Assembly (NCBI RefSeq): GCF_020103695.1
Contig: NZ_JAHXBF010000022.1
Coordinates: 124,001 to 188,000 of the forward strand
Reading direction: 5' to 3'
DNA: 64,000 bases
DNA from: Hyalangium versicolor
GTDB lineage: Bacteria > Myxococcota > Myxococcia > Myxococcales > Myxococcaceae
Shown: positions 8,948 through 17,081 of the stretch, one piece after another
Layout: each line of letters begins with the position of its first letter
Numbering within the stretch: position 1 is the stretch's first letter
Translations under genes and position numbers: made by a program
Notes under the pieces: generated by a model
What the model was told of the DNA's origin: nothing
What the model saw: only the letters and a program-made list of their open reading frames with translations
Database searches by the model: none

Positions 8948-10057
8948 ATGCCAGCTCTGGCATCCAGGATCTCCTCGAGATGGTGCGCTGTGCCTACCCC
9001 CAAGGACGCCGCCGCTGACGTCTCAAGCGAAGAGTCGCTCCGTCTGCTCAAGGAATGGAGTGATTGCAGCGCAACGGAGACACAGCCCGAGGTCCGCTTC
9101 GGCTCGATGGTCACACGCAGCCCCGCGATGTATGGATTGTTCGCCCGGCTGGCTCGCATTGCTCCAACGGACAGCGCAGTGCTCATTCAAGGCGAGACTG
9201 GCACTGGCAAGGAGTTGATTGCCCAGACAATCCACGAGAACTCGCTCCGAGCTGGGAAGCCTTACGTCATCGTCGACTGCGCATCGCTGCCCGAGAGCCT
9301 CGTCGAGGCTGAGTTATTCGGGCACGCCCGTGGGGCGTTCACCGGTGCCCAGGTCGCACGGCCAGGAGCGTTCGAGGCCGCAGATGGAGGCACGCTGGTT
9401 TTAGATGAGGTCGGCGAGTTGACGCTGTCCGTCCAACCCCGTCTGCTGCGAGTCCTCGAATCACGAACCGTGCGACGTCTTGGGGAAAACCACTACCGCC
9501 CGGTGAACGTCCGGATCGTGTCCGCGACGCATCGGGATCTGCAGACCATGGTCCAGAAGGGGGCCTTCCGTGAGGACTTGTATTTCCGCCTCGCGGTGTT
9601 CGATCTGGCGGTGCCCCCGCTGCGAGAACGCAAGGACGACATTCCGCTGTTGGTGAGGAGCCTCCTCGGGGACGCAGAGCCGAACGACCAGGTGCTCACC
9701 AGGCTCGCGAGCCGCCCGTGGCTCGGCAACGTGCGGGAACTGCGCAACTTCCTGGAACGAGCCCGCACGTTTGGTTTCGAGGAAGCCGAGCGCGAGTTCT
9801 TCGGGCGGGGGGTGGATCCACCCGTCGATGAGACAACGCCTTCCTCACAGCCCCCTGCGTCACTGCCCGAATCGCTCGCGTTCAGTGACAACGAAGAGGA
9901 TTTCCGCACCTTCCGGCTGAACTGGCAGGAATTGGGAGAACGGATATTCCTCAAGCGAATGATCGCGCGCTACGGGCGGAACGTCCCAGCGCTCGCGCGC
10001 GCGGCCAATGTGGACCGGACTTACATTTATCGTCTCATGCGGCGGCACCGGATGTAA
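8948..10057 (+). CDS. Sigma-54-dependent activator (AAA+ / Fis type)
   Basis: 369 residues, mostly AAA+ domain. Walker A is GETGTGKE, the sigma-54 contact loop is GAFTGA, Walker B is GGTLVLDEVGE, and an arginine-finger region follows. The C-terminus is a Fis-type helix-turn-helix (ALARAANVDRTYIYRLMRRH). Only about 60-70 residues precede the AAA+ core, too few for the FHA or receiver domain that most myxobacterial relatives carry, so activation may be unregulated or through a partner. The ATG at 8948 lacks a good ribosome site; the GTG at 8990 is an alternative. It lies 62 bp upstream of the YcaO gene and is the natural activator of the four -24/-12 promoters in this cluster. Confidence 0.9.
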   Translation: MPALASRISSRWCAVPTPKDAAADVSSEESLRLLKEWSDCSATETQPEVRFGSMVTRSPAMYGLFARLARIAPTDSAVLIQGETGTGKELIAQTIHENSLRAGKPYVIVDCASLPESLVEAELFGHARGAFTGAQVARPGAFEAADGGTLVLDEVGELTLSVQPRLLRVLESRTVRRLGENHYRPVNVRIVSATHRDLQTMVQKGAFREDLYFRLAVFDLAVPPLRERKDDIPLLVRSLLGDAEPNDQVLTRLASRPWLGNVRELRNFLERARTFGFEEAEREFFGRGVDPPVDETTPSSQPPASLPESLAFSDNEEDFRTFRLNWQELGERIFLKRMIARYGRNVPALARAANVDRTYIYRLMRRHRM

Positions 10058-10119
10058 CGCAACGCATCTCACTCCTTTCAATTCAAGCACTCGCGTGGCT
10101 CTCACGCCGGAGCAGGCCC

Positions 10120-11388
10120 ATGTCGTCGCCCGCTATCGCAGCTCAAGGCTCTCTTCCGATCAACCTCTTCGGCGTCGAGCACCGCGCGCGCAAACAGCGC
10201 TTCGGGGGAACGGACCGGACCCGCAGCCCCACCGAGACCGTCGCGGAATGGAAACCGGCCATGCGTCGCTTTGGCATCACACGGCTGGCGGATATCACCG
10301 GACTCGACCGAATCGGGGTCCCCGTCGTGGTGGCGGTGCGTCCCGCAGCGACCACGCTCGCGACAAGCCAGGGCAAGGGCATGAACCTGGACGCCGCGAT
10401 GGCTTCCGCGTTGATGGAGGCGATAGAGACCTGGCACGCGGAGAATCTCGACGCACCCGTGCGGTACGCCACCCATGACGAGATGCGGCGGCGCCATCCC
10501 GTGATTGACGTCTCCCTCCTCAAGTTGGTGCGCGAGCGGCGCCGGATCTCCGCGCATCATTCGAACTGGATCGCCGGCTGGGACATCCTGCGAGAAGGTC
10601 CCTCCTGGGTTCCGCTCGATTGCGTGGCGCTCACCCCCCGCCCCTTCCCGTCGCAGTTCTGCCGGCTCAACACCACGGGGCTCGCCTCAGGCAACCACAT
10701 GCTCGAGGCCCTCTGCCACGCGCTGTACGAGGTCATCGAGAGGGACGCTGTCACCGGGGCGCTCTTTGGCGCTGCGCGCCGCCGTGTTGACCTGGACGGG
10801 GTGCGAAACCCGGTCTGCCGTGCCCTCATGGACCGCCTGCGAGCAGCCGACGTCGATGTGATTGCATGGGACGTGACCTGTGACACCGGTGTTCCCACGT
10901 TCGCTGCACGGGTGGTCGACCGGGGCGAACATGGGAACTTCCGGCCCACGTTTCCCGGAGCTGGCAGCGGCACGCACCTGACGCCCTCCGTGGCGCTCCA
11001 TCGCGCGCTGACCGAGGCCCTCCAGGACCGGCTCTGCAGGATTGGCGGCGCGCGCGACGACATCACTCGCGCGCAATACGTGAAGGCTCTGGACATGCAG
11101 GCGCAGCAAGAGCTGCTGGACCTCATCGCGCGCGAGCCCGTCGTGTGCGCGCTGGATGACCTCCCCGATCGGGCAACCGACACGTTTGAAGGCGACGTCC
11201 GGGTCCTGACCGAGGCCTTGCGTGCGGCAAACGTTCCAGAAGCTGTCGTAGTGGACGTGAGCCGCGCAGAGGTGGGCATGCCGGTAATCCGGGTCGTGGT
11301 GCCCGCTCTGGAAAACGCGCCCGCCGAGCGGACGCTCCCACCGGGCTCGAGATGGGCCGGCCGCACCAGCGCGAGGGCACGATGGTGA
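10120..11388 (+). CDS. YcaO-family ATP-dependent peptide-backbone-modifying enzyme
   Basis: 422 residues. YcaO enzymes activate the amide oxygen of a peptide bond with ATP. The family blocks are visible: MASALMEAIETWHAEN (about 88-103), LNTTGLASGNHMLEAL (about 185-200) and YEVIERDA, which include the usual acidic nucleotide/Mg ligands. The proline-rich C-terminus of azoline-forming cyclodehydratases is missing. It overlaps a TfuA gene by 7 bases; YcaO-TfuA pairs install thioamides (methyl-CoM reductase, thioviridamide-type peptides). The likely job is therefore thioamidation of the 18943-19248 peptide, though azoline formation remains possible. GGAG lies 7 bases before the ATG. Confidence 0.88.
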   Translation: MSSPAIAAQGSLPINLFGVEHRARKQRFGGTDRTRSPTETVAEWKPAMRRFGITRLADITGLDRIGVPVVVAVRPAATTLATSQGKGMNLDAAMASALMEAIETWHAENLDAPVRYATHDEMRRRHPVIDVSLLKLVRERRRISAHHSNWIAGWDILREGPSWVPLDCVALTPRPFPSQFCRLNTTGLASGNHMLEALCHALYEVIERDAVTGALFGAARRRVDLDGVRNPVCRALMDRLRAADVDVIAWDVTCDTGVPTFAARVVDRGEHGNFRPTFPGAGSGTHLTPSVALHRALTEALQDRLCRIGGARDDITRAQYVKALDMQAQQELLDLIAREPVVCALDDLPDRATDTFEGDVRVLTEALRAANVPEAVVVDVSRAEVGMPVIRVVVPALENAPAERTLPPGSRWAGRTSARARW

Positions 11389-12557
11389 ACCGCATCTTCA
11401 TTTTCCTGGGGCCTTCGCTGCCACTCGCGCAGGCACGACAGGTGCTGGACGCGACCTACCTTCCGCCGGCATCCATGGGCGACGTCTACCACCTGATCGA
11501 CGAGAAGCCGGACGCCATCGCCATCATCGACGGCACCTTCGAGACGCACCCCGCCGTCTGGCACAAGGAGATCCTCCATGCCTTGAGCGCCGGGATCCCG
11601 GTCTTCGGCGCAGCGAGCATGGGCGCACTGCGCGCGGCAGAGATGGACGACTTCGGGATGACCGGCGTCGGCACAATCTACCGAGCCTTTCGCGACGGGG
11701 AACTCACGCGCGATGATGAGGTCGCGGTCATCCATGCCCCGGCCGATTGTGGCCATCAACCGCTCTCGGAGGCGCTGGTCAATATTCGCCACGGCCTGCG
11801 GCTGGCCAGACAGCGGGGGATGATGAGCGAAGCCCAGGAAAACGAGCTCGTCTCGCTCGCCGCGCGCCGGTTTTATCCCGAGCGCGCGTGGCCGAAACTC
11901 CTCGACGACGCCCGGCGTGCTGGCGTGGATGCGAACGTCCTGACCGCGCTGCGGGACTTCGTGCAGCGCGAGCGCCCGGATGCCAAGCGCGACGACGCGC
12001 TCGCCCTCCTGAGGTTCCTTGCGGTGGAGCGTCCCACACGATCCCTGGAGCCGTCCTCGCGGCCGCCGCCCGCAGCAGGGTTCGGCTCGTTCGTCCTTCT
12101 TGGAGAACACAGCGGTGCCTTCGACGGACCGTGGGAGCCGCAGCGAGCAGGACTGGGAGCCGACGCGCTCGGCACGCACGTGGGGCGCACACAGCCAGAT
12201 GCCACCGCGCTCTTTCGCGAGGCGCTGCGGCTCCACTGCCTGGCGCAGGAGGCCTGGCGGCTCGGCCTGGCGCCGAATGTGTTCGAGGCCATGCGCATGG
12301 TTTCGCCACGACGGGTCGCGGGAGCCGGCGCACACGAGGTGCGCGACGAACTCGCCGCGCGCATCCTCGAACTCGAAGACGCGATGTGCACTCAGCGCCG
12401 CTCCGAGCTCTTCCCGCTGCTGCGCTCTGTGCTCACCCTCAAGGGCCGACTGGAAGAGGTCGAAGAAGACTGCGCCCGGAGATATGCCAGCGAAGGGAAC
12501 GCGACTGCTCAGCCGCAGGCAACCGCGTCCGGCTCCGGGAGGCACACCGATGCGTGA
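11382..12557 (+). CDS. TfuA-like protein, YcaO partner
   Basis: 391 residues from the ATG at 11382, which has GAGGG close upstream and overlaps the YcaO stop. The TfuA core is clear: IFLGPSLPLAQARQVL at the N-terminus and the diagnostic VFGAASMGALRAAEM at residues 74-88. In thioamide systems TfuA is thought to deliver or release sulfide for the YcaO reaction. The C-terminal 180 residues are extra and helical, with no match I recognise. It overlaps the next gene (TauD) by 8 bases, so YcaO, TfuA, TauD and MNIO form one tightly coupled unit. Confidence 0.85.
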   Translation: MVNRIFIFLGPSLPLAQARQVLDATYLPPASMGDVYHLIDEKPDAIAIIDGTFETHPAVWHKEILHALSAGIPVFGAASMGALRAAEMDDFGMTGVGTIYRAFRDGELTRDDEVAVIHAPADCGHQPLSEALVNIRHGLRLARQRGMMSEAQENELVSLAARRFYPERAWPKLLDDARRAGVDANVLTALRDFVQRERPDAKRDDALALLRFLAVERPTRSLEPSSRPPPAAGFGSFVLLGEHSGAFDGPWEPQRAGLGADALGTHVGRTQPDATALFREALRLHCLAQEAWRLGLAPNVFEAMRMVSPRRVAGAGAHEVRDELAARILELEDAMCTQRRSELFPLLRSVLTLKGRLEEVEEDCARRYASEGNATAQPQATASGSGRHTDA

Positions 12558-13440
12558 TCTCGCGAGCGTTGCGCCGATCGCCCAAGACTTCGGCGCCGTC
12601 ATCGAAGCAGCACCCGGCGAGGCTCTTGCCGATCTTGGCCGCGAGGCTGCAGCGCTCCTGCGCCTGCTCGACACCTCGGGGGCTGTTCTGCTGCGGGGCT
12701 TTCCGCTCAATCCGTCATGGTTCTCAGGCTTCGTTGACGCATTGACGGCGCGAAGGCTCACCTACGGCGGGCCTCGGGAGAAAGTCTCCGACAATGACGA
12801 GGTGCAACTGGTCGAGCCGGGTTCAGGCACGTTCGGGCTGCACTGTGAGCTCTCGGCCACTCCCTTCCGGCCAGATCTGTGCTTCTTCGGCTGCGAGCGC
12901 CCCGCGAACCGCGATGGTGAGACCACGCTCGCGGATGGGGTGCGCGTGCTCGCGGCGGTGAGCGATCAGACACGCGCGCTGTTCCGGTCACGCCGGGTCA
13001 AGTACACGTGGCGCTATGATGCCGCGCGCTGGAAACGGATGTTCCGCATCGACAGTGCGGAAGAGCTGCACGCCATTCTGGATGGACGCCCTGGGCTCAC
13101 GTACGAATTGCGCGACGATGGCAGTCTCTCGAGCGAATTCGTCACGGATGCGATTGTGACCCGGAGCAGCGCACCCTCGAGCCCGGCGTTCGCCAACAGC
13201 CTGATGACCGTGGCCGGCCCGCGCCCCGGGCAGCCCTTCCACAGCACCTTCGAGGATGGCTCACTGATCCCCGACGAGGTCCGCGAGGAGATCCGCGCCG
13301 CCGCAGCGGCGCTCACCGTGCCGATTGCGTGGCGCCCGCACGACGTCCTGATCATCGACAACTGGCGCGTGCTACACGGCCGGCGTGCTTTCGACGACCC
13401 TGGGCGGCGCATCCTCGCCATGTTTGGTGACCGCGCATGA
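12550..13440 (+). CDS. TauD/TfdA-like Fe(II)/2-oxoglutarate oxygenase
   Basis: 296 residues starting at the ATG at 12550, inside the TfuA stop region. The metal triad is complete: His98-x-Glu100 in TFGLHCELSATPF (an H-x-E version, as in SyrP-like members) and distal His276 in WRVLHGRRAF, with an Arg about 11 residues later for 2-oxoglutarate. SyrP-type enzymes hydroxylate amino acids held on carrier proteins, so an amino-acid side chain on a peptide is a plausible substrate. It is one of four 2OG oxygenases in this cluster and overlaps the MNIO gene by 4 bp. Regiochemistry cannot be read from sequence. Confidence 0.85.
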   Translation: MRDLASVAPIAQDFGAVIEAAPGEALADLGREAAALLRLLDTSGAVLLRGFPLNPSWFSGFVDALTARRLTYGGPREKVSDNDEVQLVEPGSGTFGLHCELSATPFRPDLCFFGCERPANRDGETTLADGVRVLAAVSDQTRALFRSRRVKYTWRYDAARWKRMFRIDSAEELHAILDGRPGLTYELRDDGSLSSEFVTDAIVTRSSAPSSPAFANSLMTVAGPRPGQPFHSTFEDGSLIPDEVREEIRAAAAALTVPIAWRPHDVLIIDNWRVLHGRRAFDDPGRRILAMFGDRA

Positions 13441-14264
13441 CCTCAATCGCCATGACCTACCGCCAGCACCTGGTGCCCTTCATCGCGCACGCGGCCGACC
13501 AGGGACTCGTGACCGCGGTCGAGGTGGTGCCGAGCGGCTATCTCACCCGTCACGCCGCGCCGCTGTTGCAGCGGCGCCTTGCAGAACTCGGCCTGCCGTA
13601 CACATTCCACTTCACCCATAGCTCCGTGGCGAGCGCGGACTTCCCCACGAACCACCGCTGCGACGCGACGCGCGAGTTCCTGGAGTCGTTCAACCCGCTG
13701 CTCGTATCCGACCACCTCACCTGCGCCCGGGCCGGCGACCTCGATCTGGAGATGAATCTCCCCATTCTGGCCACGGAACCGGCACTCGAGATCTACATCG
13801 AGAACGTGAGGCACTTCGCTGACCGCCTGGAGTCACGCGTGCCGCTCCTGCTCGAACAGGTGCCGGACTACTATGCCTTCAAGGCATCGACCATGTCGTA
13901 TGGGGAGCTCTACGCGCGCACGATCCACGCGACGGACGTCGGCGTGCTGCTCGACCTGCACAACCTGTACTGCGACGAGCAGAACGGTGGCGAGCGCGCG
14001 GAGGACTTCATCGCCAGGCTCCCTCCCAACAAGATCCTGGAGGTGCACGTTGCTGGCGGCCACGCCCTCCCCGAGGATGGCGGCTATATCGACAGCCATG
14101 CTCACGCTCTGCCCGAGCGTGTCTTCGAACTGCTCGAGCACACTCTCACGCTCTGCACACCACGGCTGATTGTCCTGGAGCGGGAGGCACGATTCCGCGA
14201 TCTGGACGCGCTCCTCCGAGATCTCGAGCGCCTGAATCACATCGCAGCGGCGAAGCGCATGTAG
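13437..14264 (+). CDS. Divergent MNIO (DUF692, MbnB/TglH/HvfB-like) multinuclear iron oxidase
   Basis: 275 residues, a TIM-barrel type DUF692 protein. Candidate iron ligands fall in family positions: THSS (His61), SDHL (His93), LLEQ (Glu140), LLDLHN (Asp173/Asn176), EVHVAGGH (His204, His209), IDSHAHALPE (Asp219, His221, Glu227). Several second-shell residues differ from the common pattern, for example HFTHSSVASAD in place of the usual H-G-x-G-L-S-L-G-S type, so it is a divergent branch. Known relatives oxidise cysteine (oxazolone-thioamide in methanobactin, beta-carbon excision in TglH, thiooxazoles in bufferins) or aspartate in RiPP precursors. The cysteines of CEGGC in the nearby peptide are natural targets. 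Its usual partner is encoded at 17082-17810. Confidence 0.82.
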   Translation: MTSIAMTYRQHLVPFIAHAADQGLVTAVEVVPSGYLTRHAAPLLQRRLAELGLPYTFHFTHSSVASADFPTNHRCDATREFLESFNPLLVSDHLTCARAGDLDLEMNLPILATEPALEIYIENVRHFADRLESRVPLLLEQVPDYYAFKASTMSYGELYARTIHATDVGVLLDLHNLYCDEQNGGERAEDFIARLPPNKILEVHVAGGHALPEDGGYIDSHAHALPERVFELLEHTLTLCTPRLIVLEREARFRDLDALLRDLERLNHIAAAKRM

Positions 14265-14284
14265 CGCGCTCCGAGGGCTGGACT

Positions 14285-15328
14285 TCAGGGATGGGCGCGG
14301 AGCAGTCCCGCCGCGCTGGAGGGAAGCTCGCCGAGCTGCCCGAACTCCCGCAAGATGCGGTCACCGCTCGGATGACGGCTCAGCACATCCTGGATGTCCT
14401 GGTACTTCTTCTGGGGGATGAACTGGCGGCGCTGTTGGACGTGGACCGACGTGACGCGCCGGGTGATCTCGTCGACCACCGGCCCTGCAGCGACTTCACC
14501 GTGATCCGTGATGAACGTGCGCGTACGCAGCTCCAACATCGCGATGCTCAGGTAGTCCACGTGGATCTGTTCGTCCTGTTGAATGAACGAGATCACCTTG
14601 CCGGCCAGATCCGGACGGCTGCTCACTTCCGGATCCGAGAGCAGCTCCTCGGCCCAGGTCATGGCATTGTCGTTGAAGATCTCCATCCCCAAGAGGGCGA
14701 TCAGCGAGGTCAGCAAGGCCTCGAGCTCTCGAGGGATCTCGGGGTGATGCCACTCGGGCGGACGTCTCGGGCGGTTGTTGACGCGCTCCCTGGCATCGCC
14801 AGGGACCGGCGGATGATTGAACGCCAGATCGCGAGCGACCTCCCACATCACGTCGTGCCCTCCCTCATCTCCGTGGCCTGCCTCATCGCGTCCATGCGCT
14901 TCGAGCAGGCCCTTGTAGAGGTGCCCCAGGCAAGTCTCCTGGATCGACTCCTTGATCAGTGCATCGAGGGGCGGCTTGGGGATGGCCTCCAGACCCGTCT
15001 TGCCGGACCCTTCAACGATCGCGGTCATCGTCAGCATCAAGCTGATCGGCTCCACGACACCATTGCGCAGCAACAGGCGGGCCTGCTGGACGTTCGGAAA
15101 GTACGGCGGCACGACCGAGGGGTCGATGAGCGTTGTGGGCTGACCGTCGGCCTCGAGCCTCTTCTTCCATGCATCGATCGCCGGACGGCGCCACAACGTG
15201 CGCGGTGAGCGATAGGTCCCTTCCGGGGTCAAGCCTCCATGGAGCTGCCTGCCCAGAATGCAAAGCCTCTGCTCGTAGGCAGGCTCCGCGAGGAGTTCGT
15301 CGTGGGAGTAATCCAGCCTGAGGTCCAT
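14285..15328 (-). CDS. Ferritin-like / heme-oxygenase-like diiron protein (putative)
   Basis: 347 residues from the ATG at 15328, chosen because GGAGG lies 8 bases upstream; the longer frame to 15472 has no such site. Sequence is mostly helical. Possible metal ligands: Glu131 and His136 (ETCLGH), His158 (GGHDVMW), Glu216 (GMEIFND) and Glu253/His256 (DEQIHVDYL). This scattered E/H pattern fits the HDO (heme-oxygenase-like diiron oxidase) or ferritin-like superfamilies, whose members cleave or hydroxylate amino acids and fatty chains. The family call is tentative. It follows the PhyH-like gene by 34 bp on the same strand and is likely driven by the -24/-12 promoter at 16391. Confidence 0.6.
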   Translation of the reverse strand: MDLRLDYSHDELLAEPAYEQRLCILGRQLHGGLTPEGTYRSPRTLWRRPAIDAWKKRLEADGQPTTLIDPSVVPPYFPNVQQARLLLRNGVVEPISLMLTMTAIVEGSGKTGLEAIPKPPLDALIKESIQETCLGHLYKGLLEAHGRDEAGHGDEGGHDVMWEVARDLAFNHPPVPGDARERVNNRPRRPPEWHHPEIPRELEALLTSLIALLGMEIFNDNAMTWAEELLSDPEVSSRPDLAGKVISFIQQDEQIHVDYLSIAMLELRTRTFITDHGEVAAGPVVDEITRRVTSVHVQQRRQFIPQKKYQDIQDVLSRHPSGDRILREFGQLGELPSSAAGLLRAHP

Positions 15329-15362
15329 ATGCCAGTGCCTCCGTGAGCTCGTGCCGGCCGCA

Positions 15363-16355
15363 CTACCTCGAGGGCGCCACGGGCGCGACCAGATGGATGG
15401 CGCCGAAGCGCACCATGCGCCGTAACTCCGAGATTGCGTGCCCCCACTGCGCGTCAGCGATGTCGACTTCACGCAGCAGTTGCTCCACGCGCATGGCTCC
15501 GCGAAGCGCGCGGACCATGCGGAAGCCCAACTCGGTCAGTCGAAAATCCCGCTCGCCGTGGACCGAGGCCAGCAAGACCTCCTGCCACCCGTCGCGCGTG
15601 TAATGGCGCCGGACCTCGGTGAGCCGAGGAGAGAGCTCTGCCACCGCGGTGAGCCACTCCTCGTCCCGGAGTCGGTCGACCAGCAACAGGGAGTTCTCCC
15701 GGCCTCGCCTCGTCGATGGATCGGCCGCCACCGGATCGAGCCGGAGCGCGTTGAGCTTGAAGTAGAGGACCGTGGCGCCCGCTGCATGGGTCCGCCCGTG
15801 GTATGCCCGCGCGCCACGGAAGATCACTGCGTCACCGGGCTGCACATCGAGTTCGACGGGCTGGACTCCGTCGAAGAGCACTTGCGGCGTCTGCGAAGGA
15901 TCCAGGCTCCGGTGCCACATCGCCGCCGAGACAAAGGGATTGGGCTCCAAGTGCTGGTCTGGATAGACCACGAAGCGAGATTCAGGTGCGGCCCGGAGCG
16001 GGATCCCCACCGCTATCTCAGATGCGAAGCGGTCCTTGTGCAGTGCGGGCTGTGCGTTCGTGCCGGCCGGGTAGCCCTTGAGCTGACTCTCCGCGAGCGT
16101 CATCCGTGAGCGGTCCAAACCACACACCGTCGCGACCGCGTCGAACAGCTCCTCGAGAGTTGTCTCGGCGTCGGGGAGTACAAAGTCGCGCTCTCGAAAC
16201 CGCTGGCTCGAGGGATCTGCCTCCTGCTCGAAGCGCATCTGCTGCTCGCTCGCGTACGAGAGCAGCGAGGGCGACACGCCCCGCGGCACGTGTACATACC
16301 CACGAGCCTGGAACTCGCTCGCGGCCTCACCTGGGTCGAACGTGAAGATCTTCAT
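15363..16355 (-). CDS. Phytanoyl-CoA dioxygenase-like Fe(II)/2OG oxygenase
   Basis: 330 residues from the ATG at 16355. GAGGGG sits 10 bases upstream and a -24/-12 element places the transcript start near 16379, which excludes a possible GTG start at 16394. Metal ligands are His106-x-Asp108 (ALHKDRF) and His186 (RAYHGRTH); the fold is of the double-stranded beta-helix type. The N-terminal REIAV-like core and the GDAVIFRG turn before the distal His are typical of PhyH or 2OG-Fe(II) family members. It is a second 2OG oxygenase of the cluster, divergent from the P4H-like gene. Its substrate may be the peptide or an attached acyl group. Confidence 0.78.
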   Translation of the reverse strand: MKIFTFDPGEAASEFQARGYVHVPRGVSPSLLSYASEQQMRFEQEADPSSQRFRERDFVLPDAETTLEELFDAVATVCGLDRSRMTLAESQLKGYPAGTNAQPALHKDRFASEIAVGIPLRAAPESRFVVYPDQHLEPNPFVSAAMWHRSLDPSQTPQVLFDGVQPVELDVQPGDAVIFRGARAYHGRTHAAGATVLYFKLNALRLDPVAADPSTRRGRENSLLLVDRLRDEEWLTAVAELSPRLTEVRRHYTRDGWQEVLLASVHGERDFRLTELGFRMVRALRGAMRVEQLLREVDIADAQWGHAISELRRMVRFGAIHLVAPVAPSR

Positions 16356-16390
16356 CCGCCTGGAACCCCTCGCTGATGGGATGCACCGCT

Positions 16391-16405
16391 GCACTCCACG
16401 TGCCA
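16391..16405 (-). promoter_or_regulatory. Sigma-54 (-24/-12) promoter for PhyH-like/diiron unit
   Basis: Read on the minus strand the element is TGGCACG-TGGA-GTGCA: the -24 block is identical to the consensus and the GG to GC spacing is exact. Predicted start near 16379, giving a 24-base leader before the ATG at 16355. Confidence 0.75.
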
Positions 16406-16438
16406 GCAGGCTCCCTCCACCTCATCCCGATGCTGGGG

Positions 16439-16454
16439 TGGCATGAAACATGCT
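16439..16454 (+). promoter_or_regulatory. Sigma-54 (-24/-12) promoter for P4H-like gene
   Basis: TGGCATG-AAAC-ATGCT on the plus strand, with exact GG (16440) to GC (16452) spacing and one mismatch in each block. Predicted start near 16465, followed by AGGGAG at 16481 and the ATG at 16492. It faces the minus-strand element 35 bp away, so one bound activator could serve both. Confidence 0.7.
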
Positions 16455-16491
16455 CAATGCGCGGGTCTGGATCTCGAGACAGGGAGCCGTC

Positions 16492-17052
16492 ATGCAGACG
16501 CGCACGCTTCGGTTGGGCGACAAGGAAATCCTGGTGGTGGACGGTCTGGTGGACGAGCAGCGCGTAGGAGAGATTGATTCTTTCTGCCGGCAACTCGCGT
16601 TTCAGCGCATCCGGTACTCCTACCGCGACTCCGCCGAGGCGCCGATGCAGTATGGCCATCAGTGGCTCCACCTCGTGACGCAGGAAGAAACCGCGCGCTT
16701 GCCGATCCGGGAGCTCCGAGCGTTCGTGGATGAGCGCTTCGCCGACCGAGGGCTCTCGCCGAGCCGTGCGCACCTGAGCTGCATCCAGCCCGGCGACTCG
16801 CGGTTCGCGCACATCGACGACGCCACGGGGCGCGTGCTCACCGCCGTGTACTTCGTCAACCAGACGTGGGCGCGAGATTGGGCGGGTGAGCTCGTGTTCT
16901 TCAATGGCGATGAGGCTTCGCTCGCGGTGTTCCCTCGTCCCGGCCGTGTCGTGCTGTTCGACGGCACGACTCTGCACCGCGGTGGCGTGCCAAGCCTGTC
17001 TGCGGGAGACGTACGCTTCGCGCTCGCCCACAAGTTCATGGCGAAGGGGTGA
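16492..17052 (+). CDS. Prolyl-4-hydroxylase-like Fe(II)/2OG oxygenase
   Basis: 186 residues. The ATG at 16492 is preferred over 16450 because AGGGAG lies 5 bases upstream and the -24/-12 promoter overlaps the earlier ATG. Metal ligands His107-x-Asp109 (FAHIDDATG) and His162 (TLHRGGVP), with Arg175 (VRFALAHK) for 2-oxoglutarate, match the compact P4H class (PF13640-like). Such enzymes hydroxylate peptide side chains, so it is a strong candidate for acting directly on the precursor. It is convergent with the HvfC-like gene, 29 bp apart. Confidence 0.8.
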   Translation: MQTRTLRLGDKEILVVDGLVDEQRVGEIDSFCRQLAFQRIRYSYRDSAEAPMQYGHQWLHLVTQEETARLPIRELRAFVDERFADRGLSPSRAHLSCIQPGDSRFAHIDDATGRVLTAVYFVNQTWARDWAGELVFFNGDEASLAVFPRPGRVVLFDGTTLHRGGVPSLSAGDVRFALAHKFMAKG

Positions 17053-17081
17053 GCGGGTGGTGCAGCCACCTGCACCGCTCA

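Noticed and set aside
8752..8949. Minus-strand frame of 65 codons antisense to the activator start, with a protein-like look (WVQWSEYAPDYVTSKS) and lower third-position GC.
   Set aside because: No ribosome site, codon use unlike all neighbours, and it overlaps the activator start. It could be worn foreign DNA but is not supported as a gene.
16450..16491. Earlier ATG for the P4H-like gene.
   Set aside because: It overlaps the -12 block of the promoter and lacks a ribosome site; 16492 has AGGGAG.
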